A DNA stretch of 64,000 bases from an uncultured Ruminococcus sp. (GTDB taxonomy: Bacteria > Bacillota > Clostridia > Oscillospirales > Acutalibacteraceae). The position numbers were made by a program, and so were the translations under genes. Under the pieces are notes generated by a model. The model saw nothing but the letters and a program-made list of their open reading frames with translations. It had not been told where the DNA came from and did not search any database. The number at the start of each line of letters is the position of its first letter. Position 1 is the first letter of the stretch. Location of the stretch: the NCBI GenBank assembly GCA_902765855.1, contig CACXBF010000001.1, positions 428,050 to 492,049 on the forward strand. The letters run 5' to 3'. Below are positions 8,480 to 16,874 of this stretch, in pieces.

Positions 8480-8542
8480 ATATATGCAACGCAAGGCGAA
8501 TATAAAGTAGCAATGCGTAAATAATTATGGAGTGTGATAAAA

Positions 8543-9409
8543 ATGCCATTAGTTAATGCAAAGGAAATGCTTACAAAGGCAAAGGCAGGTCATTATGCTG
8601 TCGGTCAGTTTAACATCAACAATCTCGAATGGACAAAGGCTATCCTCCTTACTGCTCAAGAGCTTAACTCACCAGTTATCCTCGGTGTTTCAGAGGGTGC
8701 AGGTAAGTATATGTGCGGCTATAAGACAGTTGTGGGTATGGTTAACGGTATGCTCGAGGAACTCAACATCACAGTTCCTGTTGCTCTTCACCTTGACCAC
8801 GGCAGCTACGAAGGTGCAAAGAAATGCATCGAGGCTGGCTTCAGCTCAATTATGTTCGATGGTTCTCACTATCCAATCGCTGAAAATATCGAAAAGACAA
8901 AGGAACTCGTTGCTATCTGCAATGAGAAGGGACTCAGCATCGAGGCAGAAGTTGGTTCTATCGGTGGTGAAGAAGACGGCGTTATCGGTATGGGCGAGTG
9001 TGCAGACCCTAACGAGTGCAAGCAAATTGCTGACCTCGGCGTAACAATGCTCGCAGCTGGTATTGGTAACATTCATGGTAAGTATCCTGCAAACTGGAAG
9101 GGACTTAGCTTTGAAACTCTTGATGCTGTTCAACAGCTCACAGGTGCTATGCCACTCGTTCTTCACGGTGGTACAGGTATCCCTGCAGATATGATTAAGA
9201 AGGCTATTTCTCTTGGCGTTTCTAAGATTAACGTTAATACAGAGTGCCAGCTTGCATTCGCAGATGCTACAAGAAAGTACATCGAAGCAGGCAAGGATCT
9301 CGAGGGCAAGGGCTTCGACCCAAGAAAGCTTCTTGCACCGGGCTTTGAGGCTATCAAGGCTACTGTTAAGGAAAAGATGGAACTCTTCGGTTCTGTTGAC
9401 AAGGCTTAA
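8543..9409 (+). CDS. fba: Class II fructose-bisphosphate aldolase
   Basis: Zinc-dependent aldolase of glycolysis and gluconeogenesis, splitting fructose 1,6-bisphosphate into dihydroxyacetone phosphate and glyceraldehyde 3-phosphate. Visible: LHLDHGS (catalytic Asp and first zinc His, near residue 82), EAEVGSIGGEEDG, AAGIGNIHGKYP (zinc His), LHGGTGIP (zinc His) and KINVNTECQ (phosphate binding). 288 residues, normal length. ATG 8543 is chosen over GTG 8534 because GGAG at 8529-8532 is correctly spaced only for 8543. Codon use is strongly biased to C-ending codons, as expected for high expression. Confidence 0.97.
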   Translation: MPLVNAKEMLTKAKAGHYAVGQFNINNLEWTKAILLTAQELNSPVILGVSEGAGKYMCGYKTVVGMVNGMLEELNITVPVALHLDHGSYEGAKKCIEAGFSSIMFDGSHYPIAENIEKTKELVAICNEKGLSIEAEVGSIGGEEDGVIGMGECADPNECKQIADLGVTMLAAGIGNIHGKYPANWKGLSFETLDAVQQLTGAMPLVLHGGTGIPADMIKKAISLGVSKINVNTECQLAFADATRKYIEAGKDLEGKGFDPRKLLAPGFEAIKATVKEKMELFGSVDKA

Positions 9410-9454
9410 TCTGATTTTATAAGTTTATTCTCCCTGTTTGAGGAGGTTATTCTG

Positions 9455-9643
9455 ATGGTATATGTAATAACTGCAATTATTGTAATTATACTTTTAGTTG
9501 TTGGCAATAAAATGTCCAAAGACCAAGGGTATACTATCGGTAAGGGTATGTTTAAAAACAGTGAACATTATCTCGATGAGGATAATGAAAAATCAAAGGA
9601 TGCAAGTGACTTTGACTATTGGAACAAGAGCCAACTTAAATAA
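9455..9643 (+). CDS. Small single-pass membrane protein, unknown function
   Basis: 62 residues: an N-terminal hydrophobic helix (residues 2-18, rich in I and V) and a charged tail ending DYWNKSQLK. No signal cleavage site is evident, so it is probably anchored with the tail in the cytoplasm. GAGGAGG lies eight bases before the ATG, which supports real translation. It follows fba by 45 bp and shares its terminator, so may be co-transcribed. I do not recognise a family. Confidence 0.7.
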   Translation: MVYVITAIIVIILLVVGNKMSKDQGYTIGKGMFKNSEHYLDEDNEKSKDASDFDYWNKSQLK

Positions 9644-9681
9644 GCATAGAATATAAATTTAATTTCAAATTTAGTAATCAT

Positions 9682-9717
9682 AAAAATGCCGTATCTCAAT
9701 CGGGATACGGCATTTTT
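9682..9717 (+). terminator. Rho-independent terminator
   Basis: AAAAATGCCGTATC (9682-9695) pairs perfectly with GATACGGCATTTTT (9704-9717) around an 8-nt loop. Serves the fba operon. Confidence 0.88.
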
Positions 9718-9738
9718 GCATTTAAAAGTTTTTAATTA

Positions 9739-9817
9739 TGTAGGGACGAACGATATTCATTCGTCTTATCACATAATATTAATATAAGTTAGAGCGAAAC
9801 TTTTAATTTTTATCAAA
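9739..9817 (+). repeat. Fragment of the modular intergenic repeat family
   Basis: Starts TAGGGACGAA with a small hairpin GACGAA / TTCGTC and ends GAGCGAAACTTTTAATTTTTATC, which is nearly identical over 25 bases to the end of the element inside the his operon (about 41688-41712). Confidence 0.6.
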
Positions 9818-9836
9818 ACTATATTAAATAAAATAT

Positions 9837-9870
9837 AAAAGCTAAGCAGAATAAAACTGCTTAGCTTTTT
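9837..9870. terminator. Bidirectional terminator
   Basis: AAAAGCTAAGCAG (9837-9849) pairs with CTGCTTAGC plus TTTTT (9857-9870). It lies just past the flavodoxin stop on the minus strand. Confidence 0.8.
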
Positions 9871-9897
9871 GTATGTTACTTATCAGATTAAGATTTA

Positions 9898-10320
9898 TTA
9901 TGCAAGAGCCTTGCCAAGCTCTTTAAGAGCTTCAAGTGTGTCTGCCTCAGGAGCGTCATTGCAGATAACAGGTTCTGCAACAAGAACCGCACCATCATTT
10001 TCGCAAGTTGCTTGCCAGTTTCTCATCCATTCGCCATCGCCCCAGCCGTATGAGCCAAAGAGAGCAATTTTCTTGCCTTTGAGATTAGATTCACAATCGT
10101 TGAACATTGGCTCAAATTCGCTGTCTTCAAGCTGTTCGCTACCCATTGAAGGGCAACCGAAAGCAATAGCGTCAAAATCATTTACCATTCCGCCATTAAA
10201 ATCACTTGCACTAAATTTAGAGCATTCTGCACCGGCAGCCTCTACGCCTTCAACAACAGCGTCAGCCATAGCTTCTGTATTGCCTGTACCGCTCCAAAAT
10301 ACTACTGCTATTTTACTCAT
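9898..10320 (-). CDS. Flavodoxin
   Basis: Small FMN electron carrier, 140 residues. The phosphate loop is WSGTGNTEAMA at residues 9-19; FGCPSMGSEQLE and LFGSYGWGDGEWM are the two flavin-contacting loops. Flavodoxins replace ferredoxin under iron limitation in many bacteria. AAAGG precedes ATG 10320. It is 78 bp downstream of the DUF3793 gene in the same direction, with no terminator between, and the promoter region ahead of that gene carries DtxR-type palindromes, which fits iron or metal control. Confidence 0.95.
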   Translation of the reverse strand: MSKIAVVFWSGTGNTEAMADAVVEGVEAAGAECSKFSASDFNGGMVNDFDAIAFGCPSMGSEQLEDSEFEPMFNDCESNLKGKKIALFGSYGWGDGEWMRNWQATCENDGAVLVAEPVICNDAPEADTLEALKELGKALA

Positions 10321-10398
10321 TATAAATTCAACCTTTCTAAATATTAGATATGTATATATTATCGCACCAGATTTTATCTAATGCGAAAATACGCGAAA

Positions 10399-10965
10399 TT
10401 ATTTTGCCACAGTTGCGGCGGTGAGATACATAAGAGGTTTTCCTCCATTGTATAACTTCTGGTAGACCTTTCTGCACTTTTTATATTTTTCAAAGGTTTT
10501 CAGAGCTTCATTTTTATTGCAATAAACCTTCCAAAAGCCAGTGTATAGACTATTTTTTCCTTTGTTTTCGATAAACCCCATAACATCTCCAATAGGATAC
10601 CCAAGAAACAAACCTATCTCGTGAGGGAAGCTTTTTGATTCGCAAATTCTTTTGCTTAGTCTTTCGATACAACCTTGAATATTAGTAATATCATATCCAC
10701 AAGAGAAAAGAAATTCAGCAACGCCATTTTTGTTGAAATCCTCTTTAAGCTGCTTTTCACGATATACATAAAGCAGAGCGTTTCCTTTTGAAAATCTTAG
10801 AATCTTTAGTGAAACACCTTTAGAATTAAGCCGTCTGTTCCAAAGAGCGAGTATAAAGGCGAGTTCTGCACGAGAATGTGAACCATATGGGTAGTTAAAA
10901 AGATTTGCAGTTTTGATTCCTGCAAGAGTAGGAGAGCAATATTCTACAAGCAAATTAGCAAGCAT
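10399..10965 (-). CDS. DUF3793 family protein
   Basis: 188 residues. The pattern of an N-terminal cysteine and PTLAGIKTANLF, a RAELAFILALWN stretch, GVSLKILRFSKGNALLYVY, FPHEIGLFLGYPIGDVMGFI and a C-terminal FWKVYCNKNEAL is that of DUF3793, a Firmicute family commonly found next to flavodoxin or ferrous-iron genes. Its biochemical role is not known. The start ATG 10965 is preceded by GGAGGTG. It is first in an operon with flavodoxin. A perfect 20-bp palindrome (10984-11003) lies in the untranslated leader. Confidence 0.82.
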   Translation of the reverse strand: MLANLLVEYCSPTLAGIKTANLFNYPYGSHSRAELAFILALWNRRLNSKGVSLKILRFSKGNALLYVYREKQLKEDFNKNGVAEFLFSCGYDITNIQGCIERLSKRICESKSFPHEIGLFLGYPIGDVMGFIENKGKNSLYTGFWKVYCNKNEALKTFEKYKKCRKVYQKLYNGGKPLMYLTAATVAK

Positions 10966-11033
10966 TTTCTACACCTCCAAAGTAAACTATTTATAAATAG
11001 TTTTTCCCGAAATTCAAAGAGAAAGCCATTTAA

Positions 11034-11062
11034 ATTATGGAATTAGATATAACTAACCTCAA
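11034..11062 (-). promoter_or_regulatory. Promoter P1 of the DUF3793-flavodoxin operon with a DtxR-type operator in the spacer
   Basis: On the minus strand TTGAGG (11062-11057) and CATAAT (11039-11034) are 17 bp apart. The spacer is filled by the palindrome TTAGTTATATCTAA (11056-11043), which resembles the TTAGG..CCTAA operators of the DtxR/IdeR family. A repressor there would block RNA polymerase directly. Confidence 0.6.
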
Positions 11063-11114
11063 CTTAAAAATATAAAGTTTGTTATATTCTATCTAATATA
11101 AAACAATTTCATAA

Positions 11115-11168
11115 TTAGTCTAAACTAACCAGCGGAACTATAATAGCATAGAATTATTATAAAGTCAA
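11115..11168 (-). promoter_or_regulatory. Promoter P2 with downstream DtxR-type operator
   Basis: On the minus strand TTGACT (11168-11163), 17 bp, TATTAT (11145-11140). The near-palindrome TTAGTTTAGACTAA (11128-11115) starts about 11 bases after the -10, the same layout as at the transporter gene near 48.66 kb. Confidence 0.55.
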
Positions 11169-11188
11169 GCGGTGTATACGAATTTGTG

Positions 11189-11202
11189 TTAGTTTAACCT
11201 AA
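11189..11202. promoter_or_regulatory. Third DtxR-type palindrome
   Basis: TTAGTTTAACCTAA, flanked by G and C that extend the dyad to 16 bp. The three boxes in this gap (10966-11436) are spaced 72 and 74 bp, close to seven helical turns. Confidence 0.55.
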
Positions 11203-11358
11203 CAAAACGATTTTTTGTCAGATATTTGTATATATTTATTTTTTGAAACTAAAAATGCACAGTCCTAAAAAATCAACTCTGCAAAAGCGATAAAAGCCGT
11301 AAAATTGACATTAGGTAGGAGTTGTATTATAATAAATGCAAGCTTAAAGAAAAATATC

Positions 11359-11387
11359 TTGACAACTTAAGTTTGATTTGTCATTAT
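11359..11387 (+). promoter_or_regulatory. Promoter for the cytidylyltransferase operon
   Basis: TTGACA (11359-11364), 17-bp spacer, CATTAT (11382-11387), 50 bp before the coding start. Confidence 0.6.
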
Positions 11388-11436
11388 TAGAGCATAATTA
11401 AATATATAATTATAAAATTAAAGGGCGGTTGAAATT

Positions 11437-12177
11437 ATGGTAAACGCAATGATATTTGCAGGAGGTACTGGCACTCGTATGAAAACCTCCGATATTCCTA
11501 AGCAGTTTATTGAGGTTGACGGAAAGCCTATTATTATAAGAACACTCGAAAATTTTTCAAAACACCCAGAGGTTGACGGAATAGTTATTTCCTGCCTTGA
11601 GGCTTGGATTGATGAACTTTGGAAGCTTATTGAAAAGTGGAAGGTTGCCAAAATAGTTGATATAGTTAAGGGCGGTTCAACAGGTCACGAATCAATCCAT
11701 AATGGACTTGTTCGTGTAGATGAATTTACAAAGCCTGAAGATATTGTTCTTATCTGCGATGGTGTTCGTCCGGTTATGAGTGAACAGCTTATTTCAAATT
11801 GCATTAAACTTGCAAGAGAATATGAAACAGCAGTTCCTGTAACGCCAAGTATAGATTCTGTTCTCTGGAGCGATGACGGAGAACACTGCTCTAAGGCATT
11901 GCCAAGAGGTTCTATGTATATAACCCAAGCTCCACAGGGTTATACTATGAGAAAGATTATGGGAGCACACCTTGAGGCTGAGAGGCGTGGAATAGTTTCG
12001 CCTACATCTTCAAGCGAGCTTCTTATAGAGCTTGGACAGGAAATTCATATTTATATAGGTGAGCGTGATAATATCAAAGTAACAACGCCTGAAGATTTAT
12101 TGACATTGCGTTCACACTATTATTATGAGAGATATAAGAGCTTTGCTCGTGAGGAATTGAAGTACGGACTTGAGTAA
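11437..12177 (+). CDS. IspD/TarI family cytidylyltransferase, probably alditol-phosphate type
   Basis: Transfers CMP from CTP to a polyol phosphate. The N-terminal nucleotide loop FAGGTGTRM followed by PKQFIEVDGKPII, the CDGVRP motif near residue 108, and the C-terminal NIKVTTPEDL are typical. IspD makes CDP-methylerythritol for isoprenoids, whereas TarI makes CDP-ribitol for wall teichoic acid; the AGGTGTRM...PKQF version and the TagF-like gene next door favour a TarI-type role. 246 residues, normal. Start ATG 11437 follows GGGCGG. It probably forms an operon with the large gene 66 bp downstream. Confidence 0.82.
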   Translation: MVNAMIFAGGTGTRMKTSDIPKQFIEVDGKPIIIRTLENFSKHPEVDGIVISCLEAWIDELWKLIEKWKVAKIVDIVKGGSTGHESIHNGLVRVDEFTKPEDIVLICDGVRPVMSEQLISNCIKLAREYETAVPVTPSIDSVLWSDDGEHCSKALPRGSMYITQAPQGYTMRKIMGAHLEAERRGIVSPTSSSELLIELGQEIHIYIGERDNIKVTTPEDLLTLRSHYYYERYKSFAREELKYGLE

Positions 12178-12184
12178 TTTTCAA

Positions 12185-12208
12185 AATTCTGAATTGTAGT
12201 TCAGAATT
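12185..12208 (+). other. Intercistronic hairpin
   Basis: AATTCTGAA (12185-12193) pairs perfectly with TTCAGAATT (12200-12208) between the cytidylyltransferase and the TagF-like gene. There is no strong U tract, so it is more likely a processing or weak attenuation site than a terminator. Confidence 0.45.
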
Positions 12209-12242
12209 ATTTAAAGTATATAGTGTTTAATCGGGGTAGGGT

Positions 12243-15200
12243 ATGGCTAAAGATTATAAATTCAGTATAAGTGTGTATATAGATAACGAGGAACTTTTGC
12301 CTGCTACTATTGCATCAATTACTGCTGATAAGGAATTTTTCCGCAATAGCATACAAATTGTTTTAATCGACTCTCTTGTAACAAAAGAGAGTACCGAGTT
12401 ATGCCTTAAATACACCGATGATTACCCTGAAAATATATATTTTGTTGACTGCCAAGGCGAAAATATGGCAGAGTGCTTTAGCGATGCAAGAGTTATTTGC
12501 ACAGGAAGTTATGTAAGCTTTATTCGTGCCGGAGATGAATATTCTCACGAAGCACTTAAAAGACTTTCAGAAGAACCTGCATTTATGAAAGCTCCTGCAA
12601 TATGTATTGCCGCTGAAACTTCTAAACGCCGAAATAGCTTGGTTCCGTATAATTTCGGTGCTAAAGACGGAACAATTCGACTTAAAACTAATCCTGATAA
12701 ATTAAGTCTTATTCTTGGGGCATACTTTTTTAGAAGCGATACCATTACTAATGTTCGTTTCAAAAAAAGCCTTTCAAGTGATTTTACAATGGCGTTTATC
12801 CTTGATTATTTCTATCATATCGCTTCTTATGTTTATACATCAAAGTTTAAATTTATATCGCCATATCCTGCCGAGAATGATATAAAAAACCTAAAGGAAC
12901 AGTATAATAAATCATATTTCACAGATTCTATAATGAGATTTGCTATACCTATGCTCGAAACAAAGGGTAATTCTGCTGTGATTATGAATATGGTAATGTA
13001 TTTAATTTACATAAAGCTTGCTTGTGGGCTTGGCGAAAGATATATGTTTACTATGGGTCCTAATGGTGTAAATGATTTTTTTAACCTTATAAGCGATGCT
13101 ATGAAAAATATAGACGATGCCGTTATTCTTAATAGAAATATAGCAAGAAGAGCTTTGTTCCCATCAACGCTCACTTTTAAAATGCTTAGGTTGAAATATC
13201 ATAATAAGGCACTAAAGCCTGACTTGGATTTCTTTCCTATCGGAAATTTAAGTCAGTTTGAATTTAGAGATGCATCGCTTCGTCCCCGTAAGATGAAAAC
13301 AAATGGTGGGTTTATAGCAACTCTTGGCGGTGCATTGATTTCATCATCAGAACATATTGATGTTAAGATTATGTCGCTTAAGGCTGAAGGTTCTAATCTT
13401 CATATAAGTGGTTGTGTTACAGATATTTCGTTCCTTGATAGAATAGAATATAAGTTGTTTGCTGTTTCAAATAGAGAAAAAATACCATTTAAGGACTATC
13501 CTTTCTATTCTCTTAAAACTCTTTTTGAAATCCCTTTTGATAAAGATCACGGTTTTACAATTACTGTTCCACTTAAAAATATAAAGGAAATGACAGTTAT
13601 TTCTTTCTATATTTCTATTGATAAGATAAACTATAAGCTAAGATTTTCCTTCGGTGCAACGGCGGCTCACCTTACTGAAAAATTTCCGCATAGCTATTGT
13701 GTTTCAGGTGGCAGACTGATTACCTTTGATTTGGAAAAACGCTCTATAACAATTCGTAGAGCAACATCTTTTATGCAGAGCCACCATGAGAGGCTTTTCC
13801 TTTCTGATGTAAAGAAAGCAGTTCCTGTTCAGAAATATCTAAAAATTAAGCGTCTTAGAAAGCGCTATCATTCAACTATTGAAAAATATGCTGAAAGACG
13901 AATTTGGCTTATGTGCGATAGTAAGAATGCCAATTCGGAAGATGCTCACGATATATATAACTACATCAACTCGTTGCACGATAAGCGAGGTATAGAGGTA
14001 TTCTATTCGCATAGGGAGATTAACCCTGACGATAGTTTTATTATGACAGCATTCCAAAGCAACAATCTTGCAAGTGGTACTTTGACTCAAAAAATTATTG
14101 CAATGAATGCCGATGTGATAATTTCAAACGGACATAATGTTTATAAAAATCTTGGCTTTGAAGATGGAGAGGAAATCTACTATCGAGATTTGCTTATGGC
14201 AGATATAGTTTCCTTTGGCGATGGAGTATCTATGCTTCGTTCCGCGCAATTTGAGAACAAGATGTACGATAATACAGCATTGCGTTTTTGCAGTTCTGAA
14301 CAAGAATATGAAAGACTTATTCACCCAATATATGGATATGACCAAAAGCACCTATTTGCGTTTGGTTATCCTCATATGGATACTCTTATGTCGGTGCCAT
14401 CAAAGCAGATTCTTGTATGCCCGGCTATGCGCAGAGGCTTTGCAAAATATGCCCATATTGGTTACCAGAATTTCACGACAGAACCGCTTTATTCTGTGTT
14501 CAATTCGTTTATTGCAGATAAAAAGCTTCTTTCAGCGCTTCACGAAAATAAATGCAATCTTATTTTGATTTTGCCGGAAGAGCTTGCCAAGCAGGAATAT
14601 TTATGGAATAAGAGCGAATATGTTTCTGTTTCATCATTTGAAAATTTAGGATATAAAGAAACAGTGGAAAAATCAGCTATGCTGATTACGGATTACAGCA
14701 ATATAGCATTTGATTTTGCGTATATGCGAAAACCTGTAATTTACTATCAAAATCCAAGCGTTTCTTTACAAAATAATATTTCATCCTTTAGCTATTGTGA
14801 GAATGGTTTTGGTGATGTGATTATCGATTCAGATGAACTTGTAGAAAAGGTTATTTCAGCAATAAATTCAAAATTTGAGGTATCTGCAGAATATCTCAAA
14901 CGCCGAAAAGAATTTTTTGCGTTTGATGATAGAAATAACTGCAAGCGCATTGCGAATGCAATTTACGATTTTGAATATAGTAATAAAATTCCTACTGCTG
15001 ATGTTAAAGGAGGTTTTGGAGAAGTAAAACCAAAACCTGAGCCGCAGCCTATTATAAAACAAGCTCCTAAGCAAGAGAAAGTTGAAAAAACTACAAATCC
15101 AGTTGAAAAGAAATTACAACAGCAGCCTAAAAAGGTTACTGAACCAAAAGAGGAGTATGAAGAAGTAGAGCATCAGGGAATAATATATTCTGATGTCCCT

Positions 15201-15803
15201 AAAAAACAACAGGTTGGACATTCTGAAGAGCAGAAAATTTCACAGACATATCGTCCAAGACCAACCGAGCCACCTCGTCAATCAGAACAGCATACAGCTG
15301 AAAGGCGAGTACAGCCACAGCGACAGCAAACACAGCAAATTCGCTATGCAGAAGCTCCTCCAAAAAGACAGCAATCAACAGAACCGCTTCGTCAATCGGA
15401 ACAGCATACAGCTGAAAGGCGAGTACAGTCACAGCGACAGCAAACGCAACAGATTCGTTATGCAGAAGCTCCTCCAAAAAGACAGCGACCAACAGAACCG
15501 CCTCGTCAATCGGAACAGCATACAGTCGAAAGGCGAGTACAACCACAGCGACAGCCAACACAGCAGATTCGCTATGCAGAAGCTCCTAAAAGACAAACGA
15601 GACCTGCACAGCCACAGCGTTCAAGTGGTGGTGCGAGATATGCAAACCCGAATCAACAGAGAGGTTCCCAAAAACCTTCAGAGGCAAGGCGAGTTGCACA
15701 AAATCAGCGAAAAGCACCAACTTCACAAGAGCGTGTAAAGCAAACAACAGCTCAACCAAAACACGCTGATAAAAAATCTAAAAAAGGTTTCAGAATTTTC
15801 TGA
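12243..15803 (+). CDS. GT2-like plus TagF-like fusion protein with basic repeat tail, probably catalytically altered
   Basis: 1186 residues in three parts. Residues ~1-250 follow a family 2 glycosyltransferase fold (SISVYIDNEE, IVLIDS, SYVSFIRAGDEY), but the metal-binding DDGS and DxD positions read IDSL and RAGD. Residues ~540-930 follow the CDP-glycerol glycerophosphotransferase (TagF) domain: ITDYSNIAFDFAYMRKPVIYYQ is well kept, but the QHGV motif with the catalytic His reads GDGV and the RYD motif reads HMD. Residues ~930-1186 are Pro/Gln/Arg-rich and disordered, with three 38-residue repeats, ending KKSKKGFRIF. It lies after a TarI-like gene, so teichoic-acid-like polymer work is the natural context. 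I infer reduced or changed catalysis from motif loss. No signal peptide, so cytoplasmic or membrane-associated. GGGTAGGGT precedes the start. Confidence 0.78.
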   Translation: MAKDYKFSISVYIDNEELLPATIASITADKEFFRNSIQIVLIDSLVTKESTELCLKYTDDYPENIYFVDCQGENMAECFSDARVICTGSYVSFIRAGDEYSHEALKRLSEEPAFMKAPAICIAAETSKRRNSLVPYNFGAKDGTIRLKTNPDKLSLILGAYFFRSDTITNVRFKKSLSSDFTMAFILDYFYHIASYVYTSKFKFISPYPAENDIKNLKEQYNKSYFTDSIMRFAIPMLETKGNSAVIMNMVMYLIYIKLACGLGERYMFTMGPNGVNDFFNLISDAMKNIDDAVILNRNIARRALFPSTLTFKMLRLKYHNKALKPDLDFFPIGNLSQFEFRDASLRPRKMKTNGGFIATLGGALISSSEHIDVKIMSLKAEGSNLHISGCVTDISFLDRIEYKLFAVSNREKIPFKDYPFYSLKTLFEIPFDKDHGFTITVPLKNIKEMTVISFYISIDKINYKLRFSFGATAAHLTEKFPHSYCVSGGRLITFDLEKRSITIRRATSFMQSHHERLFLSDVKKAVPVQKYLKIKRLRKRYHSTIEKYAERRIWLMCDSKNANSEDAHDIYNYINSLHDKRGIEVFYSHREINPDDSFIMTAFQSNNLASGTLTQKIIAMNADVIISNGHNVYKNLGFEDGEEIYYRDLLMADIVSFGDGVSMLRSAQFENKMYDNTALRFCSSEQEYERLIHPIYGYDQKHLFAFGYPHMDTLMSVPSKQILVCPAMRRGFAKYAHIGYQNFTTEPLYSVFNSFIADKKLLSALHENKCNLILILPEELAKQEYLWNKSEYVSVSSFENLGYKETVEKSAMLITDYSNIAFDFAYMRKPVIYYQNPSVSLQNNISSFSYCENGFGDVIIDSDELVEKVISAINSKFEVSAEYLKRRKEFFAFDDRNNCKRIANAIYDFEYSNKIPTADVKGGFGEVKPKPEPQPIIKQAPKQEKVEKTTNPVEKKLQQQPKKVTEPKEEYEEVEHQGIIYSDVPKKQQVGHSEEQKISQTYRPRPTEPPRQSEQHTAERRVQPQRQQTQQIRYAEAPPKRQQSTEPLRQSEQHTAERRVQSQRQQTQQIRYAEAPPKRQRPTEPPRQSEQHTVERRVQPQRQPTQQIRYAEAPKRQTRPAQPQRSSGGARYANPNQQRGSQKPSEARRVAQNQRKAPTSQERVKQTTAQPKHADKKSKKGFRIF
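15258..15596 (+). repeat. Tandem 114-bp coding repeats
   Basis: Three head-to-tail copies (15258-15371, 15372-15485, 15486-15596), each coding for about 38 residues of the pattern RPTEPPRQSEQHTAERR then RYAEAPPKRQ. The third copy lacks one codon. High DNA identity between copies points to recent expansion. Confidence 0.9.
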
Positions 15804-15830
15804 TAGACCATAAGACTAAGTAAAATCTAA

Positions 15831-15924
15831 AATAAAAAGGTAGCCAATTCTGATGCTTGCACCTAAAAGTCAGATTAAAAGCTGACTAATTATAGGGCAG
15901 GTTAGAATTGACTACCTTTTTATT
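15831..15924. terminator. Long-stem hairpin between convergent genes
   Basis: A 21-bp inverted repeat with one mismatch (15831-15851 with 15904-15924, AATAAAAAGGTAG on the outside) flanks a 52-nt loop that has its own stem AGTCAG / CTGACT (15868-15873 with 15882-15887). Both strands end in a U-rich arm, so it can terminate both convergent genes; the long structured loop is unusual for a simple terminator. Confidence 0.7.
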
Positions 15925-15931
15925 CTGATTT

Positions 15932-16393
15932 TTATAATAATTCCATTTCATCATTCATTTTTGTGAAACCATATTTTTCGTACATAGGGCGTCCCATAGC
16001 AGTAGCCTCAAGAGTAATATGTTTAACCCCTTTTTCCTTTGTCGCTTTAACGAGTAAATCAAGCGTTTTATAAGCGATACCTTTTCGTCTATATTCGGGA
16101 ATGGTATAAATATTCATAAGATAAGCCTTTTTGCCGGTAGGATTGTGGCAGGTCGGCATAACTCTGAAAAAGCTAACTCCGCCACAGCCGATTAACTTAT
16201 CATCATCAAAAACGAGATAGGCTATACATTCACCATTTGGAATAGCTTGTTTGTAATAATCATAAGATTGAGTTTCAATCTCTGACATATCTGCGGAATC
16301 ATCTAAGTGGTTAGCTTCACGAAGAACGATTATTCTTGATTTTACTAAAAGCTCTATATCGTCAAGATTTGCTTGTTTATATGTAATACTCAT
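15932..16393 (-). CDS. GNAT family N-acetyltransferase
   Basis: 153 residues. Acetyl-CoA-binding segment YTIPEYRRKGIAYKTLDLLV (around residues 95-115) has the RxxGxA/G loop; LEATAMGRPMYEKYGF is the usual end of the fold. Substrate unknown. Its ATG overlaps the stop of the HIT gene by four bases (16390-16393), so the two are translationally coupled. It is the last gene of a four-gene minus-strand group. Confidence 0.9.
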   Translation of the reverse strand: MSITYKQANLDDIELLVKSRIIVLREANHLDDSADMSEIETQSYDYYKQAIPNGECIAYLVFDDDKLIGCGGVSFFRVMPTCHNPTGKKAYLMNIYTIPEYRRKGIAYKTLDLLVKATKEKGVKHITLEATAMGRPMYEKYGFTKMNDEMELL

Positions 16394-16848
16394 TCTGAAA
16401 ATCCTTTCAATCTGATAATTTCATTCTTTAATTCTTTGGTTCTCAGCTCTAATTCTTCTTTGCTGGGACGGAATTTATCATTCCACATTTCTTCTCTCGG
16501 AAGCCACCATACAGGGCCTTTTGTCGGAGTATCTCCCTCAACTCTCGGAAATAAATGCCAATGAATGTGAGAATCACCGTTTCCGAGAAGCTCATAGTTC
16601 ATTTTTTCCGGTTTATAGATGTTATAAACAGCTTCAGCAACGAGTGACATTTCCTCAAGATATTTCATCTTGAAATCATGCGGAAGTTGATGAAGCTCTG
16701 TCGCATGATTTTTGCATAAAAACAGCGTATATCCTTTAAAGCATTGATGGTCGCCTAAGACGACATAGCCCGTTTCGAGTTCACAAACAAAATATGGATT
16801 TATACCGTTTTTAATCATTTCTATTCTCTCACATATTAAGCAATTCAT
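16390..16848 (-). CDS. HIT family protein
   Basis: 152 residues with the histidine triad HIHWHLF near residue 96, the nucleotide phosphate-binding and catalytic motif of HIT hydrolases. The N-terminus MNCLICERIEMIKNG and ELETGYVVLGDHQCFKGYTLFL belong to a clostridial HIT subgroup. Likely hydrolyses nucleoside phosphoramidates or dinucleotides; the natural substrate is not known. The ribosome site is weak. Confidence 0.92.
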   Translation of the reverse strand: MNCLICERIEMIKNGINPYFVCELETGYVVLGDHQCFKGYTLFLCKNHATELHQLPHDFKMKYLEEMSLVAEAVYNIYKPEKMNYELLGNGDSHIHWHLFPRVEGDTPTKGPVWWLPREEMWNDKFRPSKEELELRTKELKNEIIRLKGFSE

Positions 16849-16874
16849 AATATTATATATTTTCTCTCAAAATA

